Below are positions 51,313-60,910 of a DNA stretch of 64,000 nucleotides, one piece after another. This DNA is from Soehngenia sp. (GTDB taxonomy: Bacteria > Bacillota > Clostridia > Tissierellales > Tissierellaceae). Position 1 is the stretch's first letter. Every line of letters starts with the position of its first letter. The notes under the pieces are model-generated. The model was not told the origin of the DNA. It saw only the letters and a list, made by a program, of their open reading frames with translations, and did not search any database. The stretch spans positions 62,001 through 126,000 of the forward strand of contig JAGXFX010000001.1 of NCBI GenBank assembly GCA_024637045.1, given 5' to 3'. Both the position numbers and the translations under genes were made by a program.

Positions 51313-51356
51313 AAAAAGGGTCGTATCACAGTGTGTGTGATACGACCCTTTTTAAT
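51313..51356. terminator. Bidirectional terminator between exchanger and murC
   Basis: An 18-bp perfect stem (AAAAAGGGTCGTATCACA and its complement) around GTGTG, with A- and T-runs at either side. Confidence 0.95.
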
Positions 51357-51359
51357 ATT

Positions 51360-52760
51360 CTAGATTACTTTGTTTAAACTCTTGCTCAGCAGATTATCTC
51401 CAATTTTAAAGACATTGCCTGCACCCATTGTAACAACAACATCACTGTCCGAGGTTTCTCTAAGTATAAATGATTCAATCTCATCAAAGGATCCAAAATA
51501 TGTGGCATCAGAACCCTTGTCCTTGATTCTGTTTGCCAGATCTCTTGAGTGTATTTCACCAAGGTCCTTTTCACGTGCTGCATATATATCCGCAATAATG
51601 ACTTTGTCAGCATCTTTGAATGACTCTGAAAAGCTGTCTAAAAGAATCTTTGTTCTTGTAAATGTGTGAGGCTGAAAAACACAGAAGATCCTCCTTTTGG
51701 TTGATTGTCTCAATGCACTGAGGCTTGCCTTTATTTCTGTAGGATGGTGTGCATAGTCATCGATAATTTCAATATCACCTAGGAAGCCCTTATGCTCCAA
51801 TCTTCGATGTACTCCTTTGTAACAAGATATTTTATCTGATATCACGTCCATATCCAAACCAATGATACTAGTGGCTATAATTGCAGCAAGAGAATTGTAA
51901 ATATTATGAGTTCCCATAACGCTTAGCTTAATGGTGATTGACTTGACTCCATTGATAAACAAATCATAAACAGGATAACCCCTATCGTTAAATCTTATAT
52001 TTCTAGCTTCGTAATCAGATGGCACCTCAATGCCAAAGGTTATAATTTTGGATTTCACTTCAGGAATCAATTTTCTGATGTGTTCATCATCATTATTCAA
52101 GATTGAATAGTCATCTTTACCAACATTCAAAAGATACCCTTTGAATGTATCCGTTATATGGTCCATGCTTTTAAAGAAATCAAGATGGTCTTCATCAATA
52201 TTAAGTACAACTGCAATTGACGGAAAATATTTAAGAATATTAGCCTTGTATTCGCAAGCCTCAGTAAGCAAATAATTATCTGAGCCTAGTCTCACATTTC
52301 CGCCAATATCATCAAGCTCTCCGCCTAGTAATATGGTTGGGTTTATTTCCGGGTTATTAATAATAGTTGCGATCATACTGGTGGTAGTGGTTTTACCATG
52401 AGTTCCGGAAACAGCAATCGAGTTTTTGAAATTTCTCATTACAGCTCCAAGAAAAGCTGCTCTGTCAATTACAGGAGCTGGTGATTCAATTGCCGCAAGG
52501 AGCTCCTCATTGTCAGGAGATATTGCATCTGTGTATATAACAAGATCTGCATCTCCAATATTTTCCCTATTGTGACCGATAAATATTTTTGCTCCCAACG
52601 TTCTTAGATGTTCAACTATCTGGCTATCTGTATTGTCCGTTCCTGAAACATAGACTCCTTTTTGTATAAGGATTTCAGCAAGACCACTCATACTTATTCC
52701 ACCGATTCCGATAAAGTGCACTCTACGAAACTCGGGATTGCTTAAATTTATATCAAACAT
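51360..52760 (-). CDS. murC: UDP-N-acetylmuramate--L-alanine ligase
   Basis: A 466-residue ATP-dependent ligase adding L-Ala to UDP-MurNAc in peptidoglycan synthesis. The N-terminal UDP-binding domain shows VHFIGIGGISMSGLAEIL, the P-loop is VSGTHGKTTTTSMIA near residue 116, and the domain-three motif DDYAHHPTEIKASL lies near residue 334. Length is normal. It is transcribed divergently from spoVG, away from the glmU block, so the window holds murC, glmS, glmU and a MurE-like gene in separate units. Confidence 0.97.
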   Translation of the reverse strand: MFDINLSNPEFRRVHFIGIGGISMSGLAEILIQKGVYVSGTDNTDSQIVEHLRTLGAKIFIGHNRENIGDADLVIYTDAISPDNEELLAAIESPAPVIDRAAFLGAVMRNFKNSIAVSGTHGKTTTTSMIATIINNPEINPTILLGGELDDIGGNVRLGSDNYLLTEACEYKANILKYFPSIAVVLNIDEDHLDFFKSMDHITDTFKGYLLNVGKDDYSILNNDDEHIRKLIPEVKSKIITFGIEVPSDYEARNIRFNDRGYPVYDLFINGVKSITIKLSVMGTHNIYNSLAAIIATSIIGLDMDVISDKISCYKGVHRRLEHKGFLGDIEIIDDYAHHPTEIKASLSALRQSTKRRIFCVFQPHTFTRTKILLDSFSESFKDADKVIIADIYAAREKDLGEIHSRDLANRIKDKGSDATYFGSFDEIESFILRETSDSDVVVTMGAGNVFKIGDNLLSKSLNKVI

Positions 52761-52913
52761 TTAATTTCCTCCTGATTTAATCAAATTACATTCCATTACT
52801 ATAAAGCTACCCAAAACAATAATTACTCAGGCATACATTCAATGATTATATCATAACAAAAATAATAATAAAGAACAAACTTGATAAAAAATATTTATAA
52901 TTTTCAAAAAAAA

Positions 52914-52940
52914 GAAGGAATCTGTCAAAAAATGTAGAAT
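52914..52940 (+). promoter_or_regulatory. Sigma-H-type promoter of spoVG
   Basis: GAAGGAATC, 11 bases, then GTAGAAT fits the sigma-H consensus RNAGGAWWW-N11/12-RNNGAAT at all but one position, about 45 bases before the spoVG start. Bacillus subtilis spoVG is the classic sigma-H gene, and the spacing here is equal to that promoter as I recall it. A sigma-A promoter is not evident at this spot. Confidence 0.75.
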
Positions 52941-52986
52941 AATAATAGTAATATGCAAAAGAACCGTCGAGGAAGGTGGTGAGACA

Positions 52987-53250
52987 ATGAAGATTACAGA
53001 CGTAAGGGTTAGGAAGGTTACAGAAGAAGGCAAAATGAAGGCAATAGTATCAGTTACGTTCGATGAAGAATTTGTTGTACATGATATCAAGGTAATTGAA
53101 GGACAGAACGGATTGTTTATTGCTATGCCAAGTAGAAAAATGGCAGATGGTGAATTCAGGGACATCGCTCACCCGATTAATGCCACCACTAGGCAAAAAA
53201 TTCAAGAGGCAGTTTTTGAAGAGTATAAAAAAGCTTTGACACCAGAGTAG
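52987..53250 (+). CDS. spoVG: Septation/sporulation regulator SpoVG
   Basis: An 87-residue nucleic-acid-binding regulator. It begins [11 protein letters not shown], has [11 protein letters not shown] and the signature [20 protein letters not shown], then HPIN. Family members bind DNA and RNA and affect septation, sporulation, capsule or virulence genes. It starts the conserved spoVG-glmU-prs block and has GGAAGGTGGTG upstream. A weak hairpin (AGGGCC/GGGCTCT with TTTT) follows at 53252-53270. Confidence 0.96.
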   Translation: MKITDVRVRKVTEEGKMKAIVSVTFDEEFVVHDIKVIEGQNGLFIAMPSRKMADGEFRDIAHPINATTRQKIQEAVFEEYKKALTPE

Positions 53251-53383
53251 AAGGGCCTATGGGCTCTTTTATTCTCTTTAGAAGCTTCATTTTTTTTGTT
53301 TAATTATCAATTTGGTGTGGACTTATAAAATAAATGAGTTAAAATAATATGGAGGGAATAACAAAAAGAGGTGTGTTTATAAA

Positions 53384-54769
53384 ATGAATATTGGAATAAT
53401 ACTGGCAGCCGGAGAAGGAACCAGAATGAAGTCCCGACACCCCAAGGTGTTGCACAAGATTTCAGGTAGACCTCTCCTAACCTATGTACTTGATGCGGCA
53501 CAGAATGCAGATATAAGCAGAAATGTCGTAATTGTAGGCCATGGTAAAGAAGAGGTTATGGAAAACATATCCGGTGAGAACATTATTTATGAAGAACAGC
53601 CTGTACACCAGGGAGCACCATATGGTACAGGCTATGCGGTCATGCAGGGAATTAATCATGTGGCAGATGAAGACAATGTAGTTGTCTTGTGTGGAGATAC
53701 CCCCTTGATTACTTCAACTACCTTGACAGAATTGATGGACTACCACGGATCTCAAAAGAATAATGCTACGGTTCTTACAACAGAGCTTGCTGATCCAACA
53801 GGATACGGAAGAATTGTAAGAAAAGATGATGGCAGCTTGGAAGGAATAGTTGAGCACAAGGATGCTACTCCAGCACAGATGAGAATCAAGGAAATCAATT
53901 CAGGAATCTATTGTTTTAGTGGCAAAGAGCTAAAATTAGGATTAGAGGGAATTGATAACGACAACAGTCAAAACGAATTTTACCTTACCGATGTTATTAG
54001 TGTTCTAGTCCAGGGGGGCTATAGAGTAAGAGCTTTCCTGATTGAAGATTCAGCTCAGATACACGGCATCAACTCGAGGGTGCAACTTGCTCAGGCTGAT
54101 GATATAATAAGAGAGAGGATTAATACCAGACATATGGAAAGCGGTGTAACCTTGATAAATCCCAAAGATACTTACATTGAACCAACAGTCAGTATCGGAA
54201 GGGATACAATAGTGTATCCAGGAGCAGTACTAGAAGGTGAAACTGTAATTGGTGAGGATTGTATTATCAGAGGTACAACTAGAATCGTTGATAGTGTCAT
54301 TGGCAATGGAGTAAGCATAGAGTCAACATTGATTGAAAAGAGCAAAGTTGACGATGGTTGTAAAATAGGTCCCTATGCGCACCTTAGACCAGATTCTGAT
54401 TTAGGGAAAAATGTCAAGATTGGAAACTTTGTTGAGATCAAAAAAGCCACTCTTGGAGACAATTCCAAGGCAAGTCATCTATCCTATGTTGGAGATGCAC
54501 AAGTAGGTTCAGGAGTCAATATAGGATGTGGTGTTGTATTTGTAAATTACGACGGTGAAAAAAAATACAAATCAATCATAGGAGACAATGCCTTTATTGG
54601 AAGCAATTCAAATCTAGTCGCACCTGTTAAGGTGGAGGCCTGGGGTTATGTAGCAGCAGGTTCGACAATAACGGAAAATGTCGGAGAAGGAGAGCTTTCA
54701 ATAGCCCGAGCCAGACAAGTTAACAAGCCGGGATGGGTAGAGAAGAAGGGACTAAAAAAACACAAATAA
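53384..54769 (+). CDS. glmU: Bifunctional GlcNAc-1-P uridyltransferase / GlcN-1-P acetyltransferase
   Basis: A 461-residue enzyme catalysing the last two steps to UDP-GlcNAc. The N-terminal pyrophosphorylase domain starts IGIILAAGEGTRMKS and has GTGYAVMQ and VLCGDTPLI. From about residue 255 a left-handed beta-helix of hexapeptide repeats forms the acetyltransferase, with HLRPDSDLG, NFVEIKKATLG and HLSYVGDAQVG as landmarks. It lies in the classical spoVG-glmU-prs order and is 16 bases upstream of prs. Confidence 0.97.
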   Translation: MNIGIILAAGEGTRMKSRHPKVLHKISGRPLLTYVLDAAQNADISRNVVIVGHGKEEVMENISGENIIYEEQPVHQGAPYGTGYAVMQGINHVADEDNVVVLCGDTPLITSTTLTELMDYHGSQKNNATVLTTELADPTGYGRIVRKDDGSLEGIVEHKDATPAQMRIKEINSGIYCFSGKELKLGLEGIDNDNSQNEFYLTDVISVLVQGGYRVRAFLIEDSAQIHGINSRVQLAQADDIIRERINTRHMESGVTLINPKDTYIEPTVSIGRDTIVYPGAVLEGETVIGEDCIIRGTTRIVDSVIGNGVSIESTLIEKSKVDDGCKIGPYAHLRPDSDLGKNVKIGNFVEIKKATLGDNSKASHLSYVGDAQVGSGVNIGCGVVFVNYDGEKKYKSIIGDNAFIGSNSNLVAPVKVEAWGYVAAGSTITENVGEGELSIARARQVNKPGWVEKKGLKKHK

Positions 54770-54785
54770 CTAGGAGGATGTAGAG

Positions 54786-55733
54786 ATGAACCTTTGTTTA
54801 GGTGGAATCAAGATTTTCACCGGAAACGCAAATAGAGAGCTGGTAAAAAACATTTGCCAGGAGCTGGGTAATACCCTGGGTGCATGCGATGTAACCCACT
54901 TTAGTGACGGTGAGATAAACGTAAATATCGGGGAAACTGTTAGAGGCTGCGATGTATTTATTATACAGTCGACAAACACACCTGTTAATGACAATCTTAT
55001 GGAGCTTCTTATTCTTATAGATGCAGTAAAAAGAGCTTCAGCAGGAAGAATAAATGCTGTAATACCATACTATGGCTATGCGAGACAAGACAGAAAAACC
55101 AAGGCGAGAGAACCAATTACGGCAAAACTCGTTGCTAATCTGCTGACCACAGCAGGAGCTGACAGAGTAGTGGGTATGGATTTACACGCAGGACAGATTC
55201 AGGGATATTTTGATATTCCAGTAGACCACCTTTCGGCGGTTCCAATTCTTGCAGAATACTTCAAGGATATTGTGGATGAGGATACTGTAATAGTATCTCC
55301 TGACCTTGGAGGAGTAACAAGAGCGAGAACTTTTGCCAATATACTTGATCTTCCCATAGCAATAATTGAGAAGAGAAGACCAAAGGCAAATGTCTCTGAA
55401 GTAATGAATGTAATAGGTGACATCGAAGGTAAGAATGTAATACTTGTTGATGATATTATTGATACAGCCGGTACGATAGTAAAGGCTGCCAGTGTTTTGA
55501 AGAGCTTTGGAGCTAAAAAGGTCTATGGTTGTGCGACTCACGGTGTACTTTCAGGACCAGCATTGGACAGAATACAAAATTCAGAGCTTGAAAAGTTTGT
55601 AATATCAGATACAATTCCATTGTCAGAAATGGCAAGGGTCGACAAGATTGAAGTTGTAAGCGTTGCACCGATTTTTGCTGAAGCAATAAGAAGAATCAAC
55701 AGCAACGAATCAATCAGCGTTATTTTCGAATAG
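54786..55733 (+). CDS. prs: Ribose-phosphate pyrophosphokinase
   Basis: A 315-residue enzyme making PRPP from ribose-5-phosphate and ATP for nucleotide, His and Trp synthesis. Motifs are [20 protein letters not shown], the flexible loop [16 protein letters not shown] near residue 97, the metal-binding [12 protein letters not shown], and the PRPP loop [15 protein letters not shown] near residue 220. It directly follows glmU with TAGGAGGATG upstream. Confidence 0.97.
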   Translation: MNLCLGGIKIFTGNANRELVKNICQELGNTLGACDVTHFSDGEINVNIGETVRGCDVFIIQSTNTPVNDNLMELLILIDAVKRASAGRINAVIPYYGYARQDRKTKAREPITAKLVANLLTTAGADRVVGMDLHAGQIQGYFDIPVDHLSAVPILAEYFKDIVDEDTVIVSPDLGGVTRARTFANILDLPIAIIEKRRPKANVSEVMNVIGDIEGKNVILVDDIIDTAGTIVKAASVLKSFGAKKVYGCATHGVLSGPALDRIQNSELEKFVISDTIPLSEMARVDKIEVVSVAPIFAEAIRRINSNESISVIFE

Positions 55734-55756
55734 TCACATGGCAGGGAGTGGATTAT

Positions 55757-56335
55757 GTGATTGTAATAGCAGGATTGGGAAACCCGGGGAGTAAGTACTC
55801 CGAAACAAGACACAATGTTGGCTTTGATGTAGTTGACAGATTGGCACAGTCCAATGACATTAAAGTCAATAAATTAAAATTCAAGGCTTTGATTGGTGAG
55901 GGCTTTATTGGTACTGAAAAAGTACTTTTGGTAAAGCCGAGCACATATATGAACAACAGCGGCCACTCCATAAGAGAGATTATGGAATTCTATAAGCTGC
56001 CACCCGAAAATCTTCTTGTGGTAGTCGATGACATAGACATAGAATTTGCAACCATAAGGCTTAAGAAAAAGGGAAGTGCAGGCTCCCACAACGGTCTGAA
56101 GTCAATTATTTATCAGATACAGGTAGATGATTTTCCAAGAATCAAGGTGGGAATTGGCAAAAAGCCTCCTTACTACGACCTGGCTGACTTTGTTCTCAGT
56201 AAGTTCAGTCTTGATGAACGAAAGCTGGTTGACCAGGCAATTAAAAAAGCATCAGCTGCAGCAGAGGAATTTGTAAAAAGTGGCATAGACAAAGCCATGA
56301 ATGAATTTAATATTAGAAACACAGCCCAGGACTAA
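55757..56335 (+). CDS. pth: Peptidyl-tRNA hydrolase
   Basis: A 192-residue enzyme releasing tRNA from aborted peptidyl-tRNA. It starts IVIAGLGNPGSKYSETRHNV with the catalytic His in TRHNVGF, then KPSTYMNNSGHSI and VVDDIDIEFATIRLKKKGSAGSHNG (motifs split by the fold). GTG at 55757 is preferred because GGGAGTGG precedes it and the product then aligns with Bacillus SpoVC; GTG at 55748 is the alternative. An inverted repeat overlaps its stop codon (56323-56345). Confidence 0.95.
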   Translation: MIVIAGLGNPGSKYSETRHNVGFDVVDRLAQSNDIKVNKLKFKALIGEGFIGTEKVLLVKPSTYMNNSGHSIREIMEFYKLPPENLLVVVDDIDIEFATIRLKKKGSAGSHNGLKSIIYQIQVDDFPRIKVGIGKKPPYYDLADFVLSKFSLDERKLVDQAIKKASAAAEEFVKSGIDKAMNEFNIRNTAQD

Positions 56336-56345
56336 AACCTGGGCT
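56323..56345 (+). terminator. Hairpin overlapping the pth stop codon
   Basis: AGCCCAGG and CCTGGGCT flank ACTAAAA, which contains the stop codon. No U-run follows, so it may be an attenuator or mRNA processing site between pth and mfd. Confidence 0.5.
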
Positions 56346-56366
56346 TAAACCTTTGGGAGGATTAAA

Positions 56367-59300
56367 ATGAAGGATTTTCTTATTGATCCACTGCTAAATC
56401 TAAAACCATATAAAAAATTACTCCAGGATATTGAAAATGGAACATCCCCACTCTCTACCCATGGTCTTATGGAAGAGAATCTGGGGCACTTTCTGTGTGG
56501 ATTAAAAAGTCATACAGATAGGCAAATCCTTCTATTGACCCATAATGAGACAAAAGCCAGACAAATTTTTGAGGATATAAGGACAATCCTTCCTGAGCAG
56601 AAGGTTAGACTATATCCTGCAAAGGACACAATACTTTACGATGTGGATGCTTTCAGTTCTGAAAGGACACACCAGCGCCTTGAAGTGTTATCATGTCTTA
56701 TTGAAAATAAAAGCATGCTTGTAATTGCGTCAATAGAATCTTTGTCAGATCACATAATAAGTAGGGATTCCTTCCAGAGTTTCAGCTTAAACATCAAATT
56801 GGGGAAAGAAGCGAGTCTAGTGGAACTAACATCAGGACTGGTAAGCGCAGGTTATGAAAGAGTTAGCCTTGTGGAACAAACTGGTCAATTTAGCATACGT
56901 GGGGGAATTCTAGATGTATTTCCACCCAATGTAGAGTATCCTGTGAGAATTGAATTCTTTGACACCGAAGTTGACTCAATCAGAACCTTTGATTGGAGGG
57001 ACCAAAGGTCTGTGGATGTAATCGATGAAGTTGACATCTTTCCGGTATCAGAGGTTATTATTCCAGCAGCTGAAAGAATCGAAATTGCAGGAAGGCTGAT
57101 AAAAGAACTGGAAGAATTTAAATCAAAAACAGATGCAGGTGAAACAAGAGATAAAGCAAGTGATAAATTCGGGAAATATATTGATGCCTTGGAAGAAGGA
57201 TCACACATTACAAACAAGGATTTATTGATACCATACCTTCCAAAAAGACTTATGGGCACTTTAATTGACTTTTTTCAAGAGTCTTCTTTAATAATGCTTG
57301 ATGAACCAAAAAGAATAAGAGAAAAGTACGAAGGTGTAACCGAAGAATTTCATGGAAGAACGATTGACCTTTTGCAGGTGGGTGAAGTTCTGAAATCACA
57401 TCTTGAACTAAAATATGATTATGAAGATCTAATATCTGAGATTAAAAATAGAACAGTTGTTACAAGCGCATCGTTTTTGAAGCAGGACCACGACTTTTCG
57501 CCTAAGGCAATAGTTCGTTTTACAATGAGGACAATTCCTGTGTATCATGGAAAGCTGGATCTTCTTAAAGAAGATCTGGACAGATACTTGTATAAAGGAT
57601 ACAAGATAATTGTAATGGCAGGGACTCCGGATAGAGGAAAGAGACTAAAGGAGACACTGATGGATATCGGGATCGTCTCTGATTTTTATGGTTCAAGGGA
57701 AAAAACAATCCAAAGTGGCCAGGTTTTCATTGCAGAAGGTTCCTTAAAGGCAGGATTTGAGTACGAAGAGATGAAGCTTGCAGTAATAACTGACAAGGAA
57801 ATCTACGGTGCAGGCAAGAAAAAGACCAGGAAGAAGTCCAAGAGACTAAAGGACAGTGGAGAAAAACTGCAATTCTCAGATCTTAATGAAAGTGACTATA
57901 TAGTACATGAGAACTATGGTATTGGACAGTATCTGGGTGTATCACAGCTTGCGGTACAGGGTGTAAAAAAAGATTATCTTATGATTCAATATAAAGGTAA
58001 GGACAGACTCTACCTTCCAATAGAACAAATGACCATGATACAAAAATACATTGGATCAGATTCGATCAAGCCAAAAGTTAACAAACTGAGTGGTTCAGAG
58101 TGGTCCAAGACAAAGACCAGGACGAAGAAGGCAATTGAAGAAATGGCAATAGATCTTCTCCAGCTTTACGCAAAACGAGAGAAAGTAGAAGGATATCAAT
58201 TTTCAACTGATACAACATGGCAAAGAGAGTTCGAGGATTTCTTCCCGTATGAAGAAACTCATGGACAGCAAACATCAATCCAGGATATCAAGGAAGACAT
58301 GGAAACGAAGAAACCAATGGACAGGCTACTTTGTGGTGATGTGGGATATGGAAAGACAGAGGTTGCTTTAAGAGCAGCTTTCAAGGCGGTCATGGATAGC
58401 AAGCAGGTTGCGATTCTTGTACCAACAACCATACTTGCCCAGCAGCATTACAATACCATCGTCGAAAGACTTGGTAACTTTCCTGTAACAGTAGCAATGC
58501 TTAGCAGATTCAGAACCAGGAAGGAACAGCAGGCTTCAATTGAAATGCTTAGAAAAGGCATGATGGATATAGTAGTTGGAACACACAGACTTCTTTCAAA
58601 GGATGTGGTCTTTAAAGATCTTGGATTGCTAATAGTAGATGAAGAACAGAGATTTGGAGTCAAGCACAAGGAAAAGCTGAAGAAACTAAAGGAAAATGTT
58701 GATGTCCTTACCTTGACGGCAACACCCATTCCGAGAACTCTTCATATGTCGCTTGTTGGCATAAGAGATATGTCTGTAATTGAGGAGCCACCAGAGGAAA
58801 GATATCCAATACAGACATATGTGACAGAGTACAACAAGACTCTGATCAAGGATGCCATTCAACGGGAGATTTCAAGAGGTGGTCAGGTTTATTATGTATA
58901 CAACAGGGTGGAGACTATTGATAAAGTAACAATGGAGCTTAGAGAACTAGTTCCGGAAGCGGAATTTGCAATTGCCCACGGTCAAATGGCAGAACGTGAG
59001 TTGGAGCAGGTGATGATGGACTTTATGAACAAGGAAACCAACGTGCTGGTTTGTACTACTATAATTGAAACCGGACTGGATATACCAAATGTGAATACAA
59101 TAATCATTCATGACGCAGATAAATTCGGATTGTCCCAGCTCTATCAGTTAAGGGGAAGGGTAGGAAGATCAAACAGACTTGCATTTTCATATTTTTTATA
59201 TCAAAAGGACAAGGTGCTTTCAGAGGTTGCCGAAAAAAGATTAAGAGCAATAAAAGAGTTTACTGAATTCGGTTCAGGATTTAAAATCGCCATGAGAGAT

Positions 59301-59891
59301 CTTGAAATAAGAGGTGCAGGAAACCTACTTGGGGTTGAACAGCATGGAAATATTGAATCCATTGGATATGATCTTTATGTAAAATATCTTGGACAGGCTG
59401 TAAGAAAGCTTAAGGGAGACAAGATTGAAGAAAAACTTGATACAACTGTGGACATTAAGGTGGATGGATATATTTCAGGTAATTATATACCAGATGAAGA
59501 GCAGAAACTTGAAATATACAAGAGAATTTCAACAATCGAGTCCATGGATGACTATAGGGAGCTAATTGATGAGCTGATTGACAGATTTGGAGATCTTCCC
59601 AAACCAGTTGAAAACCTTATGAACATATCATATATAAGGGGAATGGGGAGCAGAAACCACATAACAAATATAATACAAATTGACAAGAAAGTTAGAATTG
59701 ACTACGAAAATGTTGACCAGATAAAGCTGGATCTGATACAGATGCTTACAGAGAAATATGGACCTGCAGTTTCATTTGATCTTTCAAATCAGCCAAGTAT
59801 AAGCCTAGTGATAAAGGGAGATGTAATTAACAGGCTGAAGGAATTTTTTGAGGGCATTGACAATTTTGCTCAACTGGGTAATAGTGTATAG
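56367..59891 (+). CDS. mfd: Transcription-repair coupling factor
   Basis: A 1174-residue ATPase that removes stalled RNA polymerase and recruits UvrA. The N-terminal UvrB-like module (about 1-340) has LYPAKDTILYDVDAFSSE and GQFSIRGGILDVFPP. The CarD-like polymerase-interaction domain lies near 510-575 (DYIVHENYGIGQYLG). The translocase has Walker A GDVGYGKTEVA near residue 655, DEEQRFG near 757, TLTATPIPRTL, and the TRG-region QLRGRVGRSNR. A C-terminal autoinhibitory domain ends the protein. Length is standard. Confidence 0.98.
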   Translation: MKDFLIDPLLNLKPYKKLLQDIENGTSPLSTHGLMEENLGHFLCGLKSHTDRQILLLTHNETKARQIFEDIRTILPEQKVRLYPAKDTILYDVDAFSSERTHQRLEVLSCLIENKSMLVIASIESLSDHIISRDSFQSFSLNIKLGKEASLVELTSGLVSAGYERVSLVEQTGQFSIRGGILDVFPPNVEYPVRIEFFDTEVDSIRTFDWRDQRSVDVIDEVDIFPVSEVIIPAAERIEIAGRLIKELEEFKSKTDAGETRDKASDKFGKYIDALEEGSHITNKDLLIPYLPKRLMGTLIDFFQESSLIMLDEPKRIREKYEGVTEEFHGRTIDLLQVGEVLKSHLELKYDYEDLISEIKNRTVVTSASFLKQDHDFSPKAIVRFTMRTIPVYHGKLDLLKEDLDRYLYKGYKIIVMAGTPDRGKRLKETLMDIGIVSDFYGSREKTIQSGQVFIAEGSLKAGFEYEEMKLAVITDKEIYGAGKKKTRKKSKRLKDSGEKLQFSDLNESDYIVHENYGIGQYLGVSQLAVQGVKKDYLMIQYKGKDRLYLPIEQMTMIQKYIGSDSIKPKVNKLSGSEWSKTKTRTKKAIEEMAIDLLQLYAKREKVEGYQFSTDTTWQREFEDFFPYEETHGQQTSIQDIKEDMETKKPMDRLLCGDVGYGKTEVALRAAFKAVMDSKQVAILVPTTILAQQHYNTIVERLGNFPVTVAMLSRFRTRKEQQASIEMLRKGMMDIVVGTHRLLSKDVVFKDLGLLIVDEEQRFGVKHKEKLKKLKENVDVLTLTATPIPRTLHMSLVGIRDMSVIEEPPEERYPIQTYVTEYNKTLIKDAIQREISRGGQVYYVYNRVETIDKVTMELRELVPEAEFAIAHGQMAERELEQVMMDFMNKETNVLVCTTIIETGLDIPNVNTIIIHDADKFGLSQLYQLRGRVGRSNRLAFSYFLYQKDKVLSEVAEKRLRAIKEFTEFGSGFKIAMRDLEIRGAGNLLGVEQHGNIESIGYDLYVKYLGQAVRKLKGDKIEEKLDTTVDIKVDGYISGNYIPDEEQKLEIYKRISTIESMDDYRELIDELIDRFGDLPKPVENLMNISYIRGMGSRNHITNIIQIDKKVRIDYENVDQIKLDLIQMLTEKYGPAVSFDLSNQPSISLVIKGDVINRLKEFFEGIDNFAQLGNSV

Positions 59892-59933
59892 AGTGAAATA
59901 ATCTAGCAACATAGAGAGGATGTTAATTTTAAA

Positions 59934-60851
59934 ATGAATAAGGCGTTGAAACTTATTATGATAATTATGATGGCTTCAGTGGTACTTTCAGGATGCTCAA
60001 CAGATACTGAGGGACTTGTAGCTGAAGTTGATGGACAACCGATAACCCAGGAAGAGTTTGATAAGGACTTTCAGGTATACAAGGATCTTTACGAAAGACA
60101 ACTGGGAGAAGGAGCTCTTGAACAAGAAGGAATCGACGGAAAGACAATGGGTGAGAGTCTGGAGGAAAGCATTCTGGAAAAACTGATCATGGAAAAACTA
60201 ATCCAGGATGACAATGAAGAAAAGGGAATAGAGGTAACAGAAGAGGACCTACAGGTATATATTGATGAATACAAGGAATCCATTGGAGGAGAGGAAAGCT
60301 ATCAGCAGTTTCTTCAGTCGAACAATCTCTCGGAGGAGTATTTTGTTGATAACATGAGGAAGGAATTACAAGGACAAAAGAATAAAGAAAATTTTCTCGG
60401 TGGAGTAACTGTGAGCGAAGAAGAAGCAATGGAATACTATGAAACAAACGGTGAAGACATTGTAGAAATAAATGCCAGCCACATACTTCTTGGCAGTGAA
60501 GAAGAAGCGCTTAGTGTGGTGGCGAGATTAGATTCAGGTGAAGATTTTGCCCAATTGGCAACTGCTAAATCAATGGATAGCGTCTCAGCAGTAAACGGTG
60601 GAAACCTTGGTTACTTTGGGAAAGGTCAGATGATTCCGGAATTCGAAGAAGTAGCATTTCAATTGGAAGAAGGCGAAATCAGTAATGTAGTAAAAACTGA
60701 GGTTGGGTATCATATAATAAAGGTTCAGGACAAAAAAGAAAACTTTGAAGAGCTTCAGGATAAGATAATATCATTAATTAAGGAACAGGCATACTTTGAA
60801 TATGTTCAATCTCTGAGAGAAGAGGCTACAATCGAGAGCTATAGTAATTAA
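59934..60851 (+). CDS. prsA: Parvulin-type peptidyl-prolyl isomerase lipoprotein
   Basis: A 305-residue foldase of the PrsA/SurA class. It has a signal peptide with lipobox VLSGC (Cys22), an N-terminal SurA-like helical chaperone part (ITQEEFDKDFQVYKDLYE), and a parvulin domain at about 178-265 with SHILLGSEEEA, FAQLATAKSMD, GGNLGYFGKGQMIPEFEEVA and VKTEVGYHIIKV. It assists folding of exported proteins outside the membrane. It sits between mfd and the MurJ/SpoVB-like gene; the start spacing from AGAGGATG is long (about 13 bases). Confidence 0.94.
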   Translation: MNKALKLIMIIMMASVVLSGCSTDTEGLVAEVDGQPITQEEFDKDFQVYKDLYERQLGEGALEQEGIDGKTMGESLEESILEKLIMEKLIQDDNEEKGIEVTEEDLQVYIDEYKESIGGEESYQQFLQSNNLSEEYFVDNMRKELQGQKNKENFLGGVTVSEEEAMEYYETNGEDIVEINASHILLGSEEEALSVVARLDSGEDFAQLATAKSMDSVSAVNGGNLGYFGKGQMIPEFEEVAFQLEEGEISNVVKTEVGYHIIKVQDKKENFEELQDKIISLIKEQAYFEYVQSLREEATIESYSN

Positions 60852-60853
60852 TA

Positions 60854-60883
60854 AATAATGGGTTGTCAATACAATCCATTATT
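60854..60883 (+). terminator. Inverted repeat after prsA
   Basis: AATAATGGGTTGT and ACAATCCATTATT pair (one G-U) around CAAT. No U-run follows, so it may be a processing or attenuation hairpin. Confidence 0.5.
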
Positions 60884-60910
60884 CAGGAAAGACACAGGAG
60901 GATAATAGGA

